DNA from: an uncultured Chitinophagales bacterium
GTDB lineage: Bacteria > Bacteroidota > Bacteroidia > Chitinophagales > Chitinophagaceae
NCBI GenBank assembly: GCA_946886475.1
Contig: CAMPIQ010000018.1
Location: forward strand, 1 to 37,485
DNA: 37,485 bases
Direction of reading: 5' to 3'
Position 1 is the stretch's first letter. Each line of letters starts with the position of its first letter. The notes beneath the pieces were generated by a model. That model was not told the DNA's origin. It saw only the letters and a program-made list of their open reading frames with translations, and ran no database searches. The position numbers were made by a program, and so were the translations under genes. Below, piece after piece: positions 1 through 11,600 of this stretch.

Positions 1-139
1 TGGTTACACTATTGCCTGCATTTTTAAACCTTTTAGTGTCCCGGTTCGGGAATATCCGGGGTTTATGGCATCCTAGATTTTACTCCCGGGCTTGTTATTA
101 AAAACTATTATTTTACAGTTAATCCAAACTGCTGCATTT

Positions 140-3100
140 ATGAGATTATCAAGGATCCCCCTGATTATCCTGGTATTTTTTGTTTCAATTTCTGGCTTTA
201 GCCAATCGTCAGAAAACTATGAAGTGAATACCTTTACCAATGGATCATTGCTAGCCGATAAAAATGGTAACTCTATTGATCTTAGCGGTTCCCCCAACCT
301 GGTTCCCAATACTACCTATTATGTTAACTCCAACCTGGTGGAAATTGGCTTTGATTTTATGTTTATGGGAAAATCCTACACCCATTTTATTGCAGGCAGT
401 AATGGTCAGCTTGGTCTTGCAGTGGAAAACACACCAGCCTATGCCCTGCATGCGAATGTTCCCAACCAATTACGTAAATCAGTTGCTTATCCACCTGTAA
501 CCATCAATTCAAGTCCGGTCATAGCTCCTTTCTGGGACATGCTAATGACAGCACGGTCTGGAGCAACTATAAGGGAAGGGCTTTTCGGCAATTATCCAAA
601 CCGCTGTGCTGTAATTCAATGGAATGTAGTGATCGGCAGTAATTCAACCACCAATCCTTTTGATGGTGTATTCCAGGTAAGATTATATGAACGAACAGGG
701 GAGATTGAATTTGTTTATGGCAAAATGAGCATTGGACCATCCAGCCAGCTGGTTACAGCCTCTGTAGGATTTACGGCTGGCCCCTCAACCAATCATTTTA
801 TTGCGGTTAAGGAGCTCACTAATTTTTCAGTTACCAGAAATTCAGCTGAAGAAAGTTTAACCCGCGAATTGGTAAACAGCTCAACGCCCGGAAATATTAC
901 CGGCCTGCATTCAACCGTTAATGGTTCAGGGAGAAGGATCCTGTTTGTGCCAGATTCCATTATGGGCCAATTCACTTCTTCGGGTATAATAAGGCAGCTG
1001 GCTACCAGCATGCAATTGAACTGGAGTGATAATTTCACCAATAAACTGGGCTATCTGATTTATAAATCTGAAGGAGGTGGAACCAATTATACACTGGAAG
1101 CCAGCCTTCCTCCTTCCTCAACCAGTTATGTAGCAACAGGATTACAACCCACCACCATTTATCAATGGATGGTTGTTCCATATACCGAAGGCAATCTCAA
1201 AAAGGAGCTTGTATTAATTGACAGCACAAGGTGTAGCATGGGTTCTGATTATACAATCGGACCTTCGGGAGATTTCGTCACCATTCAGTCTGCCATAGAT
1301 TCTCTCCTTTTGTGGGGCATAAAAGCGCCTGTGAAATGGGAGTTGCAGCCGGATTATAGTTTCAGTTCGGAAACCCTTCCAATCCGTTTCAAAAAGCATC
1401 CCTGCATGGAATTGATGCATCAGATCACCATTCAACCTGCGGTTAATGCATCATTTCATTTTGTAAACAACACTACAGGCCCTGTATTCCTTCTGGACAG
1501 TATGTCGAACATCATCATCGACGGAAGGGCAGGCGGAACAGGTGGAATTGCCTTGAGTTTTGAAGGTAGTGGTGAGATCATTAAAATCAGTAACAGCTCA
1601 GACAACCAGATTCAATATGTAGAATTCAAATCCGGTAACAATTTACCAGGATTTAGTCCCTTCATTATAGAATCCACATCAGGTACCGGAAGCCAGAGAA
1701 ATAAGATCAGCAATTGTCATTTTCATGACCGTGGTCCTGCCTTTAACCTTCCGCGTGTAATGATTAGTGGCCGCAGCACTAATGATGCATGGAGCCATTT
1801 TAACCATATTACCAATAACCTTTTTTATAATTTCAGAAGTTTTGCCATCGATGCAGATGGACAGGGCTGGCAGATCAATAATAATAGTTTTTATGCAACG
1901 CAGGCCATTACCGCCACTGACAGTTCGGGTTTTATTAGACTAAGCAAAACAGACAATCCGCAACCGCATTTTATTTCTGGTAATTATTTTGGAGGAAGTG
2001 ATCCCACTGCAACCGGCAATGCCCTGCATTGGAATGTGGCCACCAATTTTTCGGGTATCGAAGTTTGCGGAAGCGCAAACATTACAAATAACAGGTTCAG
2101 GAGATTGAACATAGCCGTAATACCTGGCCAGGATCCTGCACAACACCAACTAAATATCATATTAACAGGTAAAACAGGAGCAACTACTAACTACACATCC
2201 AATTTCAATATAACCGGTAATTATTTTGGCGACAGCACAATAGCCGACAGTATCGAATTGTCGGGCAGCAACAATTTCTTTGGAATGCATGCAGCTATAA
2301 TTGCCAATATTGGGGCCGGAGCCACTGATGCACAAATTTCAGGTAACCGGCTGGTTAACATTCATACCAATGCAGCAAGCACGGAGTTGGATTTTTCATT
2401 GATATATAGCGCTTACGGCTCAACTATTACAAATAATATTATTGGTTCTGTTAATCATGCAGTGAGGATAGAACACCGGGGAACCGGGCAATTAATCGGA
2501 GTCCATGTAAATGGAAGTGCAGTAATAGATAATAATTTAATTACGAATATTATTGCAAGAGAAAGGATAATTGGAATAACAAATGCAAATAATACCGGTT
2601 TGGTTTCCAATAATACCATCAGCCATTTGAAATCGCTTGGTGGTGTATCGCCAAACTTTTTTTCAGTTGCGGGCATAGCCAACTTCTCATCAAACGGTGT
2701 TATCGAAAGCAACAGGATTTTCCATATGGAAGATAGCAGCCTGATTGAAAGCGCAGGACCAAATTCAATTTTCTCCAACTATAGTTATGCCATTATCAGG
2801 AAGAATCTTATAGATGGATTATTATGCAATCAACAAAGCATGTATTCAACCTCAATGGTTGCCATTGAAACCGAGGACGACCATTCTTCCATCGAAAACA
2901 ACATGATCAGGCTTGGGGTTGATTCTGCAGGAAATACAGCAATGAAAGGCCTGTTTTTTGGTTTCTCCAATAACTATACAAGTGGTCATGTACTAAAACA
3001 TAATACCATTTATATCACCGGGCAAAACGCATCACCATCCGGACTCGTAGGCTCTCATTGCGCCGCCTGGTTTGCCGGCACCACCTTCATGAACAATATA

Positions 3101-6100
3101 TTCGTGAATTACAGGACCATAAGCGGTACCGATCAGGGAAATCACATTTACCTGGCAAGTGACCAGCTCTATCCGCATATCATGGATAATAATATTTACC
3201 ATCAGCCTCCTGGTATTAAATTCTCAAGTGGAGCCAATGATTTTGCAGCATGGGTGGCCAATCCCAATCATAACCACGACCATCATTCCATATTTATGGC
3301 GCCTGGCTTTATTAACCCCGAGGGACCGACAAGAACGCTAAACCTTCACCTGGTCAACCAGACCATTGCTGAAGGAAATGGCAACTCCGGCTATACCACC
3401 ATTGATGATTATGATGGGCAGGTACGTGGTGCATATTCACCAGTGGATATAGGTGCAGACGCAGGCAATTTTACACCAATAGACATTGCTCCTCCCAATA
3501 TCTACGTTACACCGCTTGCCGATGCATACGATACTGTAAGCCGGAATATAACGGTTCATATCACGGATTCAATAAGTGGGATCAGGCTGACAGGAAATAC
3601 AAGGCCGGCAATCTGGTACCGAAAAAGTTATCCTGTAACCACCGCATGGCAATATGGGTACGGCCTTCTGGAAAGCGGGAATAGCATCAACGGGTACTGG
3701 AAGTTTTTTATTGATCATGCTTCTATAGGTATAACAGAACAAGGTTCGGATTCTGTTCAATATTACTTCGTTGCACAGGATACCACTGATCTCAACATCA
3801 GTACAAATCCTGAAAACGGAATACATACCAGTGTAACACAACAAATTTCATTGCCCCCCCAGCTTTATACCTATAGGGTGCAAAATGGTGGGTATATAAT
3901 ACCTCCCGTTGTTAATGTTGGTATAGGTGAACATTTTGAATCGCTCACGAAGGACGGAGGATTATTTGAAGGACTCGGTAAAGACTCCGTTGCACATAAT
4001 TCAACAGTTACGGTGCGCATCACTTCACACCTTTTTGAAAATGGAAGGTGGGCATTAGACAGCCTCATTGCAGAAAAAAATATCCAGGTAAAGATTGTAC
4101 CTTCTTATGATTCTGTGTTTATTATAAGGAATCAAACCAATATAGACAAGGCGATGATCCGTCTGGATAAAGCCCACAAAATAATTTTTGATGGAAGCTT
4201 CAATGGAAACGGAAGATGGCTGCGTTTTATAAATGAACATTCCAGTTCTTCTATAGGTAAATCAACCATATCCATTGCTAATAATTGTGACACTATAGTT
4301 ATGTCCAACCTGGAATTGCAGGGAAATGCCAGTATCGTATACCCGCCAAAGGGAATTATACAGATTGAGGGCACAAACAGCAATATAATAATGGATAATA
4401 ACATTTTCAGTAATATTCCGGGTGCAGGTTCAAAACCATCCCTGGGCATATTTTGTCCCAGCGGATCATCTGTAAATAAACTAACTGCAACTAATAATCA
4501 TTTTGTAAACCTTAACCATGGCGGAATTTATTTTAACTATGGTTCAAAAGATGTCACCATTGATTCCAATCATTTTTACTGGAATGATGCAGCAACACAT
4601 TCAGGTGCTACCTATTATGGCATTTACCTGATGGGCTTCAACACCATCCATCAGGTCACAAATAATTATATTGGGGGATCACAGCCATATTGTGGAGGAC
4701 AACCATGGACAAACACTACGGCATACCAGGGTTTTACAGGGATCTATGTGCTTGCACAACACCAATATGCCTATTCAGCCGTCGAGAATAATATGGTAAA
4801 AAACCTTCGATTACCACACCAGGATGGAGGAGGTCTATATGGTATAATAGCTAATGGCAGGGTGATTGTAAATGCAAACACAATTGGCGACAGCACTATT
4901 TTAAATTCAATTGAAACCGGTACAGAAGCGGTAGGTATCAATACTTCAGGCGATGATGCCCAAGAGGTGAGCAATAACCTGGTTGCAGGTATCATGGTAA
5001 ATGATAATGCGGCGGATCCTGGTTCTATTTACGGTATCTGGATAGGCGCTGATTCATCTAATGTCCACAACAACCTTGTAAGAGATCTGAAGATCACAAA
5101 TGGGACACCATACAGCAGCAATGGAACTGCCAATGGTATTTATGTAGGCAATAACTCAAAAGGAGAACTGCTTGAGGCAAATGAAATATTTAATATTTAC
5201 TCAGGCAGCAACACCTCAGTATCTGTTTCCGGCATAAGGACCTCCTCAGCCTATAACGGCGGAGGGGTGATTAAAAGAAACCGCATTTACAATCTTACCA
5301 TTCCAAACAGCATAAATGGAAGCCTCAATGGAATTTATTTTAACCAGAATGGAAGCTGGACCGCCGAAAATAACCAGATCACCCTTACCAACAACCAGCA
5401 TCCTAACAGTATCCATATATACGGTTTCCGTGATGAGGCAACAGTAAATACAGAGAATACCAGGTCAATTGCCTATAACAGTATTCTAATTGGAGGTGCA
5501 CAAATTGGCGGAAACACCCAGTCATACGGCTGGCATACTTCAGGAATAGGCATCACGCAATTTTTCAAAAACAACCTGGTCATCAATAAAAGAACAGGAG
5601 GCAATGGCCATCATGGCGCCATAGCCATTAAAACAAATACACCGGCAACAGCATGGCAACCTTACATAGCAGATTATAATTTCTATGTTGTAAACGATAC
5701 AAACAGGAGTTTTCTCTGGAATTCAGATACCTTATCCTTATCAGAATGGAGATCTGTTACTGATAATGGAGTGAACTCCATTGGGACCCTTTCATCAGAA
5801 ATTAACCCTACTGATCTTTTTGCCAATGCTTTCATTGGAGACCTGAATATTAATATTTATCATCCTTCTTCCTGGTATGTGAATGGCAAAGGAATCCCGG
5901 TGAATTATATCAATGATGACTTTCATGATGCGGATGTCCGTTCTACATTAATAACAACAGGTGCTTCGGATATTGGGAGTGATGAATTCAATACTTCTAC
6001 AACACCACCAGCTCTGATTGTATTTGGGAGCCATCAACCCGGCGGCAGCGATACACTTTATTTTAATAACGATATTGTTGCAGTGATCAACTGGGCATTA

Positions 6101-7756
6101 CAGGGCACGCTTCCAACCATCAACAGCGCTCGTTTACATACTGGCACGTGGCCTAATGACCTTACCAATAATAACACCATTGCCAATGCCCGTACCATGA
6201 ATGCTTATCTAAGTATTGAAGCTTCGGGAGGCAGCAATTATATGTATAACCTTGTTATGTATTATGATTCTTCCATGCTGGGAACCATTATGGATGCATC
6301 AAATATGGTGATCAATAAAAAACAATCCGGGGTTCCGGGAACATGGATGGCACATCCAACAGTTGTTACAACGAATACATTAACCGTAACCGGATTAAAT
6401 TCATTTTCTGAATTCACGGCGACAGATATCAACGCAACCCTGTCTGCAGGTTTACCTTCGCCTGACCTTGAGCTGACCAATATTGGATTAAGTTCAACCA
6501 ATATAGCCACCGCTTCTGTATTCCATGTAATGTTTACAGAAGTAAATAACGGCACTGCCTCCGCCACCAGCCACAAAGTGACATTTTATCTTTCGCAGGA
6601 TAATATTTTAACGCCTGGTTCTAATGGTGATATAATTTTAGATGATATTGATTTTTCAAACCTGGCGGGAGGCGGCAGTACAGGGGCTATCAATCATCAA
6701 CTTACCATGCCCTGTAATATTGTAGCTGGTAATTATTTCATATTCTTTAAGGCCGATGGAGATTCTGAGGTAGCTGAAACCAACGAAAACAATAATACCT
6801 CAATGATTGCGGTAAACATTCTTATTGGAGTATCATTACCTGAGCCCCCAACCATTACAACAACACCAGCTGCCAGCATATGTGCTCCAGGTACTATAAC
6901 GCTTACTGCAACATCTTCTGGCTGCACATCATGTAGTTATAGCTGGAGTACCGGAGAGAATGGAACCAGCATTACCGTTAATAATTCTGGCAACTATTCC
7001 GTAACCGCAACCAATGCATGTGGAAATTCCACTTCAGGTCAGATGGTTACTATCAATCCGCAACCTGTAGTTTCAGTGGTGGCAGCGCAGCAGGTTATTT
7101 GCGCAGGAACATCAACGCAGATATCAGCCAGCGGTGCAGACAATTATAGCTGGTCGCCTTCAACAGCATTGAGTACAACAACTGGCAGTAATGTAATTGC
7201 TTCTCCCACTGTTACCACTACTTATACCGTAACAGGAATAACCAATGGCTGTACCATGGAAAAGACCATAACAATTACGGTGAATCCTGTTCCTCCTACT
7301 CCTGTAATTGGAATGTCTGGCAACAACCTTCAATCTTCAGCTTCAACCGGCAACCAATGGTATCTGAATGGTGTAGTGATCAATGGCGCTACCGCTCCGG
7401 TCTATACTCCTGTAGCAGCAGGGACCTATACAGTTAAAGTAACCATAAATGGTTGTGAAAGCTTTATGAGCGATGGATTCCAGTTCATACCTACTTCTAT
7501 TAATTCACCCGGCCTGGATAAACACATCATCATTGGACCCAACCCAATAGAAAATACGCTTTATATCAGGCAACAGGGAAGCCATCATGAATTGGTCCTT
7601 TCAGTTATGGATATCTATGGGAAAGAATTGTTGAAACATACATTCACTTCCTACATTTCAATTGACATGAAAAAATATTCGGCCGGTTTTTATATACTGG
7701 TTATAGAAAACAAACGCAAAAAAGAAAGGATTCAAAAGATAATATTCAGGAAATAA
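140..7756 (+). CDS. Giant secreted parallel beta-helix protein with T9SS type A sorting domain
   Basis: The frame opens at a TTG at position 92, but the first ATG at 140 begins a clean signal peptide (MRLSRIPLIILVFFVSISGFSQ), so I use it (2538 aa). Numbering from the TTG, the rough order is: an N-terminal all-beta domain (60-290), a fibronectin III-like domain (295-385), a first right-handed beta-helix rich in NN-I/N-N-x-I turns (385-1125), an Ig-like segment (1130-1250), a second beta-helix (1255-1965), a linker domain (1970-2115), a CARDB-like domain (2120-2250, with the motif ETNENNN), three Ig/PKD-like domains (2253-2467), and a T9SS type A C-terminal domain (from about 2474, IGPNPIENTLYI to KIIFRK). 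It is probably exported through the outer membrane and anchored or released at the surface. Beta-helices in such proteins serve as carbohydrate-active enzymes or adhesins. I see no catalytic motif, so an adhesin or stalk role is as likely as polysaccharide lyase activity. It appears to be transcribed alone. Confidence 0.85.
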   Translation: MRLSRIPLIILVFFVSISGFSQSSENYEVNTFTNGSLLADKNGNSIDLSGSPNLVPNTTYYVNSNLVEIGFDFMFMGKSYTHFIAGSNGQLGLAVENTPAYALHANVPNQLRKSVAYPPVTINSSPVIAPFWDMLMTARSGATIREGLFGNYPNRCAVIQWNVVIGSNSTTNPFDGVFQVRLYERTGEIEFVYGKMSIGPSSQLVTASVGFTAGPSTNHFIAVKELTNFSVTRNSAEESLTRELVNSSTPGNITGLHSTVNGSGRRILFVPDSIMGQFTSSGIIRQLATSMQLNWSDNFTNKLGYLIYKSEGGGTNYTLEASLPPSSTSYVATGLQPTTIYQWMVVPYTEGNLKKELVLIDSTRCSMGSDYTIGPSGDFVTIQSAIDSLLLWGIKAPVKWELQPDYSFSSETLPIRFKKHPCMELMHQITIQPAVNASFHFVNNTTGPVFLLDSMSNIIIDGRAGGTGGIALSFEGSGEIIKISNSSDNQIQYVEFKSGNNLPGFSPFIIESTSGTGSQRNKISNCHFHDRGPAFNLPRVMISGRSTNDAWSHFNHITNNLFYNFRSFAIDADGQGWQINNNSFYATQAITATDSSGFIRLSKTDNPQPHFISGNYFGGSDPTATGNALHWNVATNFSGIEVCGSANITNNRFRRLNIAVIPGQDPAQHQLNIILTGKTGATTNYTSNFNITGNYFGDSTIADSIELSGSNNFFGMHAAIIANIGAGATDAQISGNRLVNIHTNAASTELDFSLIYSAYGSTITNNIIGSVNHAVRIEHRGTGQLIGVHVNGSAVIDNNLITNIIARERIIGITNANNTGLVSNNTISHLKSLGGVSPNFFSVAGIANFSSNGVIESNRIFHMEDSSLIESAGPNSIFSNYSYAIIRKNLIDGLLCNQQSMYSTSMVAIETEDDHSSIENNMIRLGVDSAGNTAMKGLFFGFSNNYTSGHVLKHNTIYITGQNASPSGLVGSHCAAWFAGTTFMNNIFVNYRTISGTDQGNHIYLASDQLYPHIMDNNIYHQPPGIKFSSGANDFAAWVANPNHNHDHHSIFMAPGFINPEGPTRTLNLHLVNQTIAEGNGNSGYTTIDDYDGQVRGAYSPVDIGADAGNFTPIDIAPPNIYVTPLADAYDTVSRNITVHITDSISGIRLTGNTRPAIWYRKSYPVTTAWQYGYGLLESGNSINGYWKFFIDHASIGITEQGSDSVQYYFVAQDTTDLNISTNPENGIHTSVTQQISLPPQLYTYRVQNGGYIIPPVVNVGIGEHFESLTKDGGLFEGLGKDSVAHNSTVTVRITSHLFENGRWALDSLIAEKNIQVKIVPSYDSVFIIRNQTNIDKAMIRLDKAHKIIFDGSFNGNGRWLRFINEHSSSSIGKSTISIANNCDTIVMSNLELQGNASIVYPPKGIIQIEGTNSNIIMDNNIFSNIPGAGSKPSLGIFCPSGSSVNKLTATNNHFVNLNHGGIYFNYGSKDVTIDSNHFYWNDAATHSGATYYGIYLMGFNTIHQVTNNYIGGSQPYCGGQPWTNTTAYQGFTGIYVLAQHQYAYSAVENNMVKNLRLPHQDGGGLYGIIANGRVIVNANTIGDSTILNSIETGTEAVGINTSGDDAQEVSNNLVAGIMVNDNAADPGSIYGIWIGADSSNVHNNLVRDLKITNGTPYSSNGTANGIYVGNNSKGELLEANEIFNIYSGSNTSVSVSGIRTSSAYNGGGVIKRNRIYNLTIPNSINGSLNGIYFNQNGSWTAENNQITLTNNQHPNSIHIYGFRDEATVNTENTRSIAYNSILIGGAQIGGNTQSYGWHTSGIGITQFFKNNLVINKRTGGNGHHGAIAIKTNTPATAWQPYIADYNFYVVNDTNRSFLWNSDTLSLSEWRSVTDNGVNSIGTLSSEINPTDLFANAFIGDLNINIYHPSSWYVNGKGIPVNYINDDFHDADVRSTLITTGASDIGSDEFNTSTTPPALIVFGSHQPGGSDTLYFNNDIVAVINWALQGTLPTINSARLHTGTWPNDLTNNNTIANARTMNAYLSIEASGGSNYMYNLVMYYDSSMLGTIMDASNMVINKKQSGVPGTWMAHPTVVTTNTLTVTGLNSFSEFTATDINATLSAGLPSPDLELTNIGLSSTNIATASVFHVMFTEVNNGTASATSHKVTFYLSQDNILTPGSNGDIILDDIDFSNLAGGGSTGAINHQLTMPCNIVAGNYFIFFKADGDSEVAETNENNNTSMIAVNILIGVSLPEPPTITTTPAASICAPGTITLTATSSGCTSCSYSWSTGENGTSITVNNSGNYSVTATNACGNSTSGQMVTINPQPVVSVVAAQQVICAGTSTQISASGADNYSWSPSTALSTTTGSNVIASPTVTTTYTVTGITNGCTMEKTITITVNPVPPTPVIGMSGNNLQSSASTGNQWYLNGVVINGATAPVYTPVAAGTYTVKVTINGCESFMSDGFQFIPTSINSPGLDKHIIIGPNPIENTLYIRQQGSHHELVLSVMDIYGKELLKHTFTSYISIDMKKYSAGFYILVIENKRKKERIQKIIFRK

Positions 7757-7763
7757 AATTTAA

Positions 7764-7788
7764 GCCTCTCAAATGGGAGGCTTTTTTT
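7764..7788 (+). terminator. Rho-independent terminator after the giant beta-helix gene
   Basis: Seven base pairs, GCCTCTC / GGGAGGC with one T-G wobble, close an AAAT loop and are followed by seven T residues. It starts 8 bp after the stop codon. Confidence 0.85.
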
Positions 7789-7975
7789 ATCCGGGTGATT
7801 TGGCATTTGCCGGCTGACCCTGGACCACATTCATCCATGGAGGGCATTCCGGCAAAATTTTATCCATTATTTCTTATGTCCAAAATTTAAAAATGCTTTT
7901 TATCTTCCACCAATGGAAGCAATTCAACCATTGGGCAGAACAACATTCGGTGATCCGGCCAATACAGGAAAGGTT

Positions 7976-8515
7976 ATGACAGAAAATGAAGCGCTTTCAT
8001 TATTGTACGAGTGGGTTGAAAATGGCAGATTGCGACTGCACATGAAACAGGTTGCAGAAGTTATGAAAGCATGGGCTTTGGAAAAAGAAGCACTCACGGA
8101 GGAAGAAGCTTTTAAATGGTGGCTTGCAGGCCTGCTACACGATGCCGACTGGGAAAAACATCCAAATGAGCATTGCAGGATCATCATTGAAGAATTGGAG
8201 AAAAGAAAAATTGATCCGTCCATCATTCAATGTATTGCATCGCATGGCCCCAGGCATTTTGGTGTGGAGCCCGAAAGTAAAATGGATCATATGATCTATG
8301 TATTTGATGAACTGTCAGGTTTCATACATGCAGCTGCACTCATTCGTCCCACCCGGTACGAGGGGATGGATGTAAAAAGTATCCAGAAAAAATTAAAGAC
8401 GCCATCATTTGCAGCCCAGGTGAGCAGGGATGATATTGATGATGCACTTAGCCGTACCGGCCTGCCGCTTGATGAGGTCATTTTGTTCATCATTCAACAT
8501 CAAAAAAACGTTTGA
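7976..8515 (+). CDS. HD-domain metal-dependent phosphohydrolase-like protein
   Basis: A small cytoplasmic protein with an HD-superfamily metal site. Numbered from the upstream ATG at 7913, the likely ligands are H43 (in RLHM), H76-D77 (LLHDADW), H111 (SHGPRHFG) and D132 (VFDELSGF). HD proteins of this kind hydrolyse nucleotides or phosphate esters, and the substrate cannot be read here. I prefer the second ATG, at 7976 (179 aa). It opens MTENEALSLLYEW, a typical start for this family, has the purine-rich AGGAAAGG just upstream, and leaves a leader after a TATCTTCC box at 7901-7908 that resembles the Bacteroidota -7 element. The 21 extra residues from 7913 look unlike protein-domain sequence. 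No neighbour suggests a pathway. Confidence 0.75.
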   Translation: MTENEALSLLYEWVENGRLRLHMKQVAEVMKAWALEKEALTEEEAFKWWLAGLLHDADWEKHPNEHCRIIIEELEKRKIDPSIIQCIASHGPRHFGVEPESKMDHMIYVFDELSGFIHAAALIRPTRYEGMDVKSIQKKLKTPSFAAQVSRDDIDDALSRTGLPLDEVILFIIQHQKNV

Positions 8516-8577
8516 ATAAGAGCTAATGGTAAAATTCGGGAAATTGTAATTACCCTTTCAGCCCAAATAAATGGAAT

Positions 8578-8625
8578 CAAAAAGAAAAGACACTCTTTCG
8601 AATGTCTTTCTTCGCCTAAGGCGAA
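8578..8625 (-). terminator. Hairpins between convergent genes; likely terminator of the PUL operon
   Basis: Read on the minus strand, AAAGACA (8609-8603) pairs with TGTCTTT (8592-8586) across a 10-nt loop and runs into TCTTTTT, as expected for the end of the leftward glycoside hydrolase genes. A second perfect hairpin, TTCGCC-TAA-GGCGAA, lies beside it at 8611-8625. It may serve the rightward HD gene, although it lacks a good T tract. Confidence 0.55.
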
Positions 8626-8685
8626 CTTCTCATGTGCGGAGTAAAATTATAGAATTTACATAATCAAAATATAACCTGAATTTTC

Positions 8686-11600
8686 CTATTCCTTCAGATA
8701 CAGCCTGCTGATCTCATCATAAACATTTATCAGCTCATTTGATTTTCCATTTTTATCAAAAATGGCTTCCCAGGTATTCAAAGGCTCCCAGATACAGGTT
8801 CCCCTGCCCTTACCACCGGGCAATTCAAAACTTATTTTATTCACTTCCTTTTTTAACTGTGAATATTCAACCAGTATCACGTCTCCATATTTACGGGAAA
8901 GGCTGGTGAGGTTATGCTCAAGATCTTCAAGTGTTCCATGCCATTTGGGATAGTATGATTGTCCCAGTACGTCAAAATGAACGCCGCGTTTCAACATCTC
9001 TTCAATAAAAAATTCCGATTCTTCTGCCTGCCCGCCTAATGCAATATGAAGCATCATGATGATATTAGGATCTACTTCAAGGGTAGCATCGGTTCCGGCC
9101 TTAATTAATTGTGCAAGGCTATCCAGATTATTTACATGGCCCTCCGGCCATACTATACCATGATTGATCTCATTCCCAATTTGCACCATGTCCGGACTGG
9201 TGCCCTGGTCTTTTAAAGCTTTGATGACCGATTTGGTATAATGATAAAAACTGTTTTTCAGTGTGGTTAAATCCTTTCCTCTCCAGTCTGCGGGTTTAAT
9301 TTGTTTTTCAGGATCCGCCCAATAATCACTGTAATGGAAATCAAGCAACAGTTTCATTCCGGCAGCCTTTACCCGCCTTGCCATTATCAAAGTATGGTCA
9401 AGATCACAAAAGCCTTTTTCAGGAGCGTAGCCACTATCGCTTGCAGGATCGTTGAACAATCGAAGCCTTACATAATTAAAACCATGATCCCTTAATATCT
9501 CTATGGCATCTTTTTGAATTCCTTTATCATAAAACTTCATTCCCCGCGCTTCCAGTTGCGGAAGGAATGAAATATCTGCTCCCAGCATCTTATCAACGGG
9601 CTTCTTTTTTTTAACCGGATGCTTTGTGCCTGAGACCGTGTGATTTGGTGAAATAGTATGTATGCCGGTTGAAGCAGGAAACAATCCATCTGATCCTGCC
9701 TGGAATCTGATCACGCTTTCTGACTTTCCTGACTGAAGGATCACCTGGCATTTTCCATTGAATAGTCTTCTTTGCCAGGCTGAATCATCAAAGAATTTAT
9801 CAGGTTCATGGCTGCTTGGATCACCGTTGCCAACGCCAATGATCTTTGCATCGCCAGTCCAGGTGAATCGCACAAGGTTGTTGGCATCCGGAACTTCTCT
9901 TCCCAAACTATCTACAACACTAATATTCATTACTGTGGCATCTTTTCCATCTGCATACATGGTAGTTTTATACGGAGTTAAAACCAATTCATATGGAGCA
10001 CCTGTAGTTTCAACCTTCGTATATAAACGTTTACCTTTTTTGAATGCAATGGCTTCCAGTTTTCCGGGTTCATAATGAACACTCCATTTCAAATGGCTGT
10101 TTCGGGGCATATCCTTTTTCCCAAGCGACTTACCATTTAAAAATAATTCAACATGGTCTGCGTTGCTGTTCACCCAGACATCAACAGGCTTTCCTTCCTC
10201 ACCTTCGCAATTCCAATGCGGGGAAATATGTAACACGTCCTTATCCGTCCACCAGCTTTGATAGTAGTAATAAATATTTTTTGGAAAGCCGCAAACATCC
10301 ATCACGCCAAAATGAGATGAGATATTGGGCCATTTATATGGTGTGGGCTCACCACGGTAATCAAATCCTGTCCAGATGTAACCACCCAGCCAATAATCAT
10401 TCACAGCAGCCAGTTTCCACCATGTTTCAGCCTGGCTTGCCCACCAGGGAAATGTAATATCCTGGTCTGGCACATAGGCCCTGATGGTATCTTTTTGATA
10501 AACGCCTCTTGTTGTAACCGTGCTTCCCATCTCCGTTCCAATGATGGGTTGATGTGGATGATCCCTGTGATAATCTTCAACTGCAAACTCCCGGTAATTA
10601 AAACTTCTCACCGGTATCACCTCATTCACTCCTCGAAATACATTGGGAAGATCAGCAGCATAGGTGGATATTCTTGTTGGATCCAGTTCCTTTTGTTTGG
10701 CCATCAGGGATTGTGCAAGCCGCTTACCAACTGAATTGGTCTGTATCCATCCTTCTTCATTACCAATTGACCACATGAATACGGACGCATGGTTCCGGTC
10801 GCGTTTGATCAGCCTTTCAAACTGGCTCATATACTCCGCACTACTATTAAGTAGCCGCTGTTCATCCATTACCAGCATACCCATGCTGTCACATGCATCA
10901 AGCAGTTCAGGCGCAGGTGCATTATGACTTGTGCGGTATGAATTACTACCCAGGTTTTTTAATAACCTTATCCGGTAAAACTGAAGATAATCAGGCAGGG
11001 CACTACCAACACCTGCATGATCCTGGTGATTATTGGTTCCCTTCAGTTTCACATGTTTCCCATTGAGGAAAACGCCATTGGATTTAATTTCAATGGTACG
11101 GATGCCAAACCTGTGTTTGATACTATCTACCACTTTCCCATTTTGCAATACAAGGGAAACCACGCGGTACAAATAAGGATCTTCCAGTGACCAGCGTCTG
11201 GGATTTGCAAGATCCAGTTTATGTGTTACAACAGTTTTTCCATTTACATTTAACACTATGGGCTGCACTGGCGACTGTACCAGTTTATTTCCATTTCTGT
11301 CGGCCAGATAAGAAACAACTGCGGCATCGACCTGAGAAAGATGTTTATTTTCCACTTCTGTTTCAATCTGTACGGATGCATTGTTTCCTTTTACTGCCGA
11401 ACTGGCAAACATACCATTGTGAACAATGTGCAGATTATTGTATTGATTCAGCCATACGTGACGATAAATACCAGCACCTTCATAAAACCAGCCTTCATAT
11501 TGCGTGGCATCAACTCTTACTGTAATTACATTTGGCTTGTCGAAACTGACATAATCCGTGATGTCATAGGCAACGCCCACATAACCACTTTGATTATTCC

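Noticed and set aside
39..51. TCCCG-GTT-CGGGA hairpin as a terminator of an upstream gene
   Set aside because: Only five base pairs and no T tract; the upstream gene is outside the window.
92..139. N-terminal extension of the giant protein from a TTG start
   Set aside because: It would put residues before a complete signal peptide that starts at the ATG at 140.
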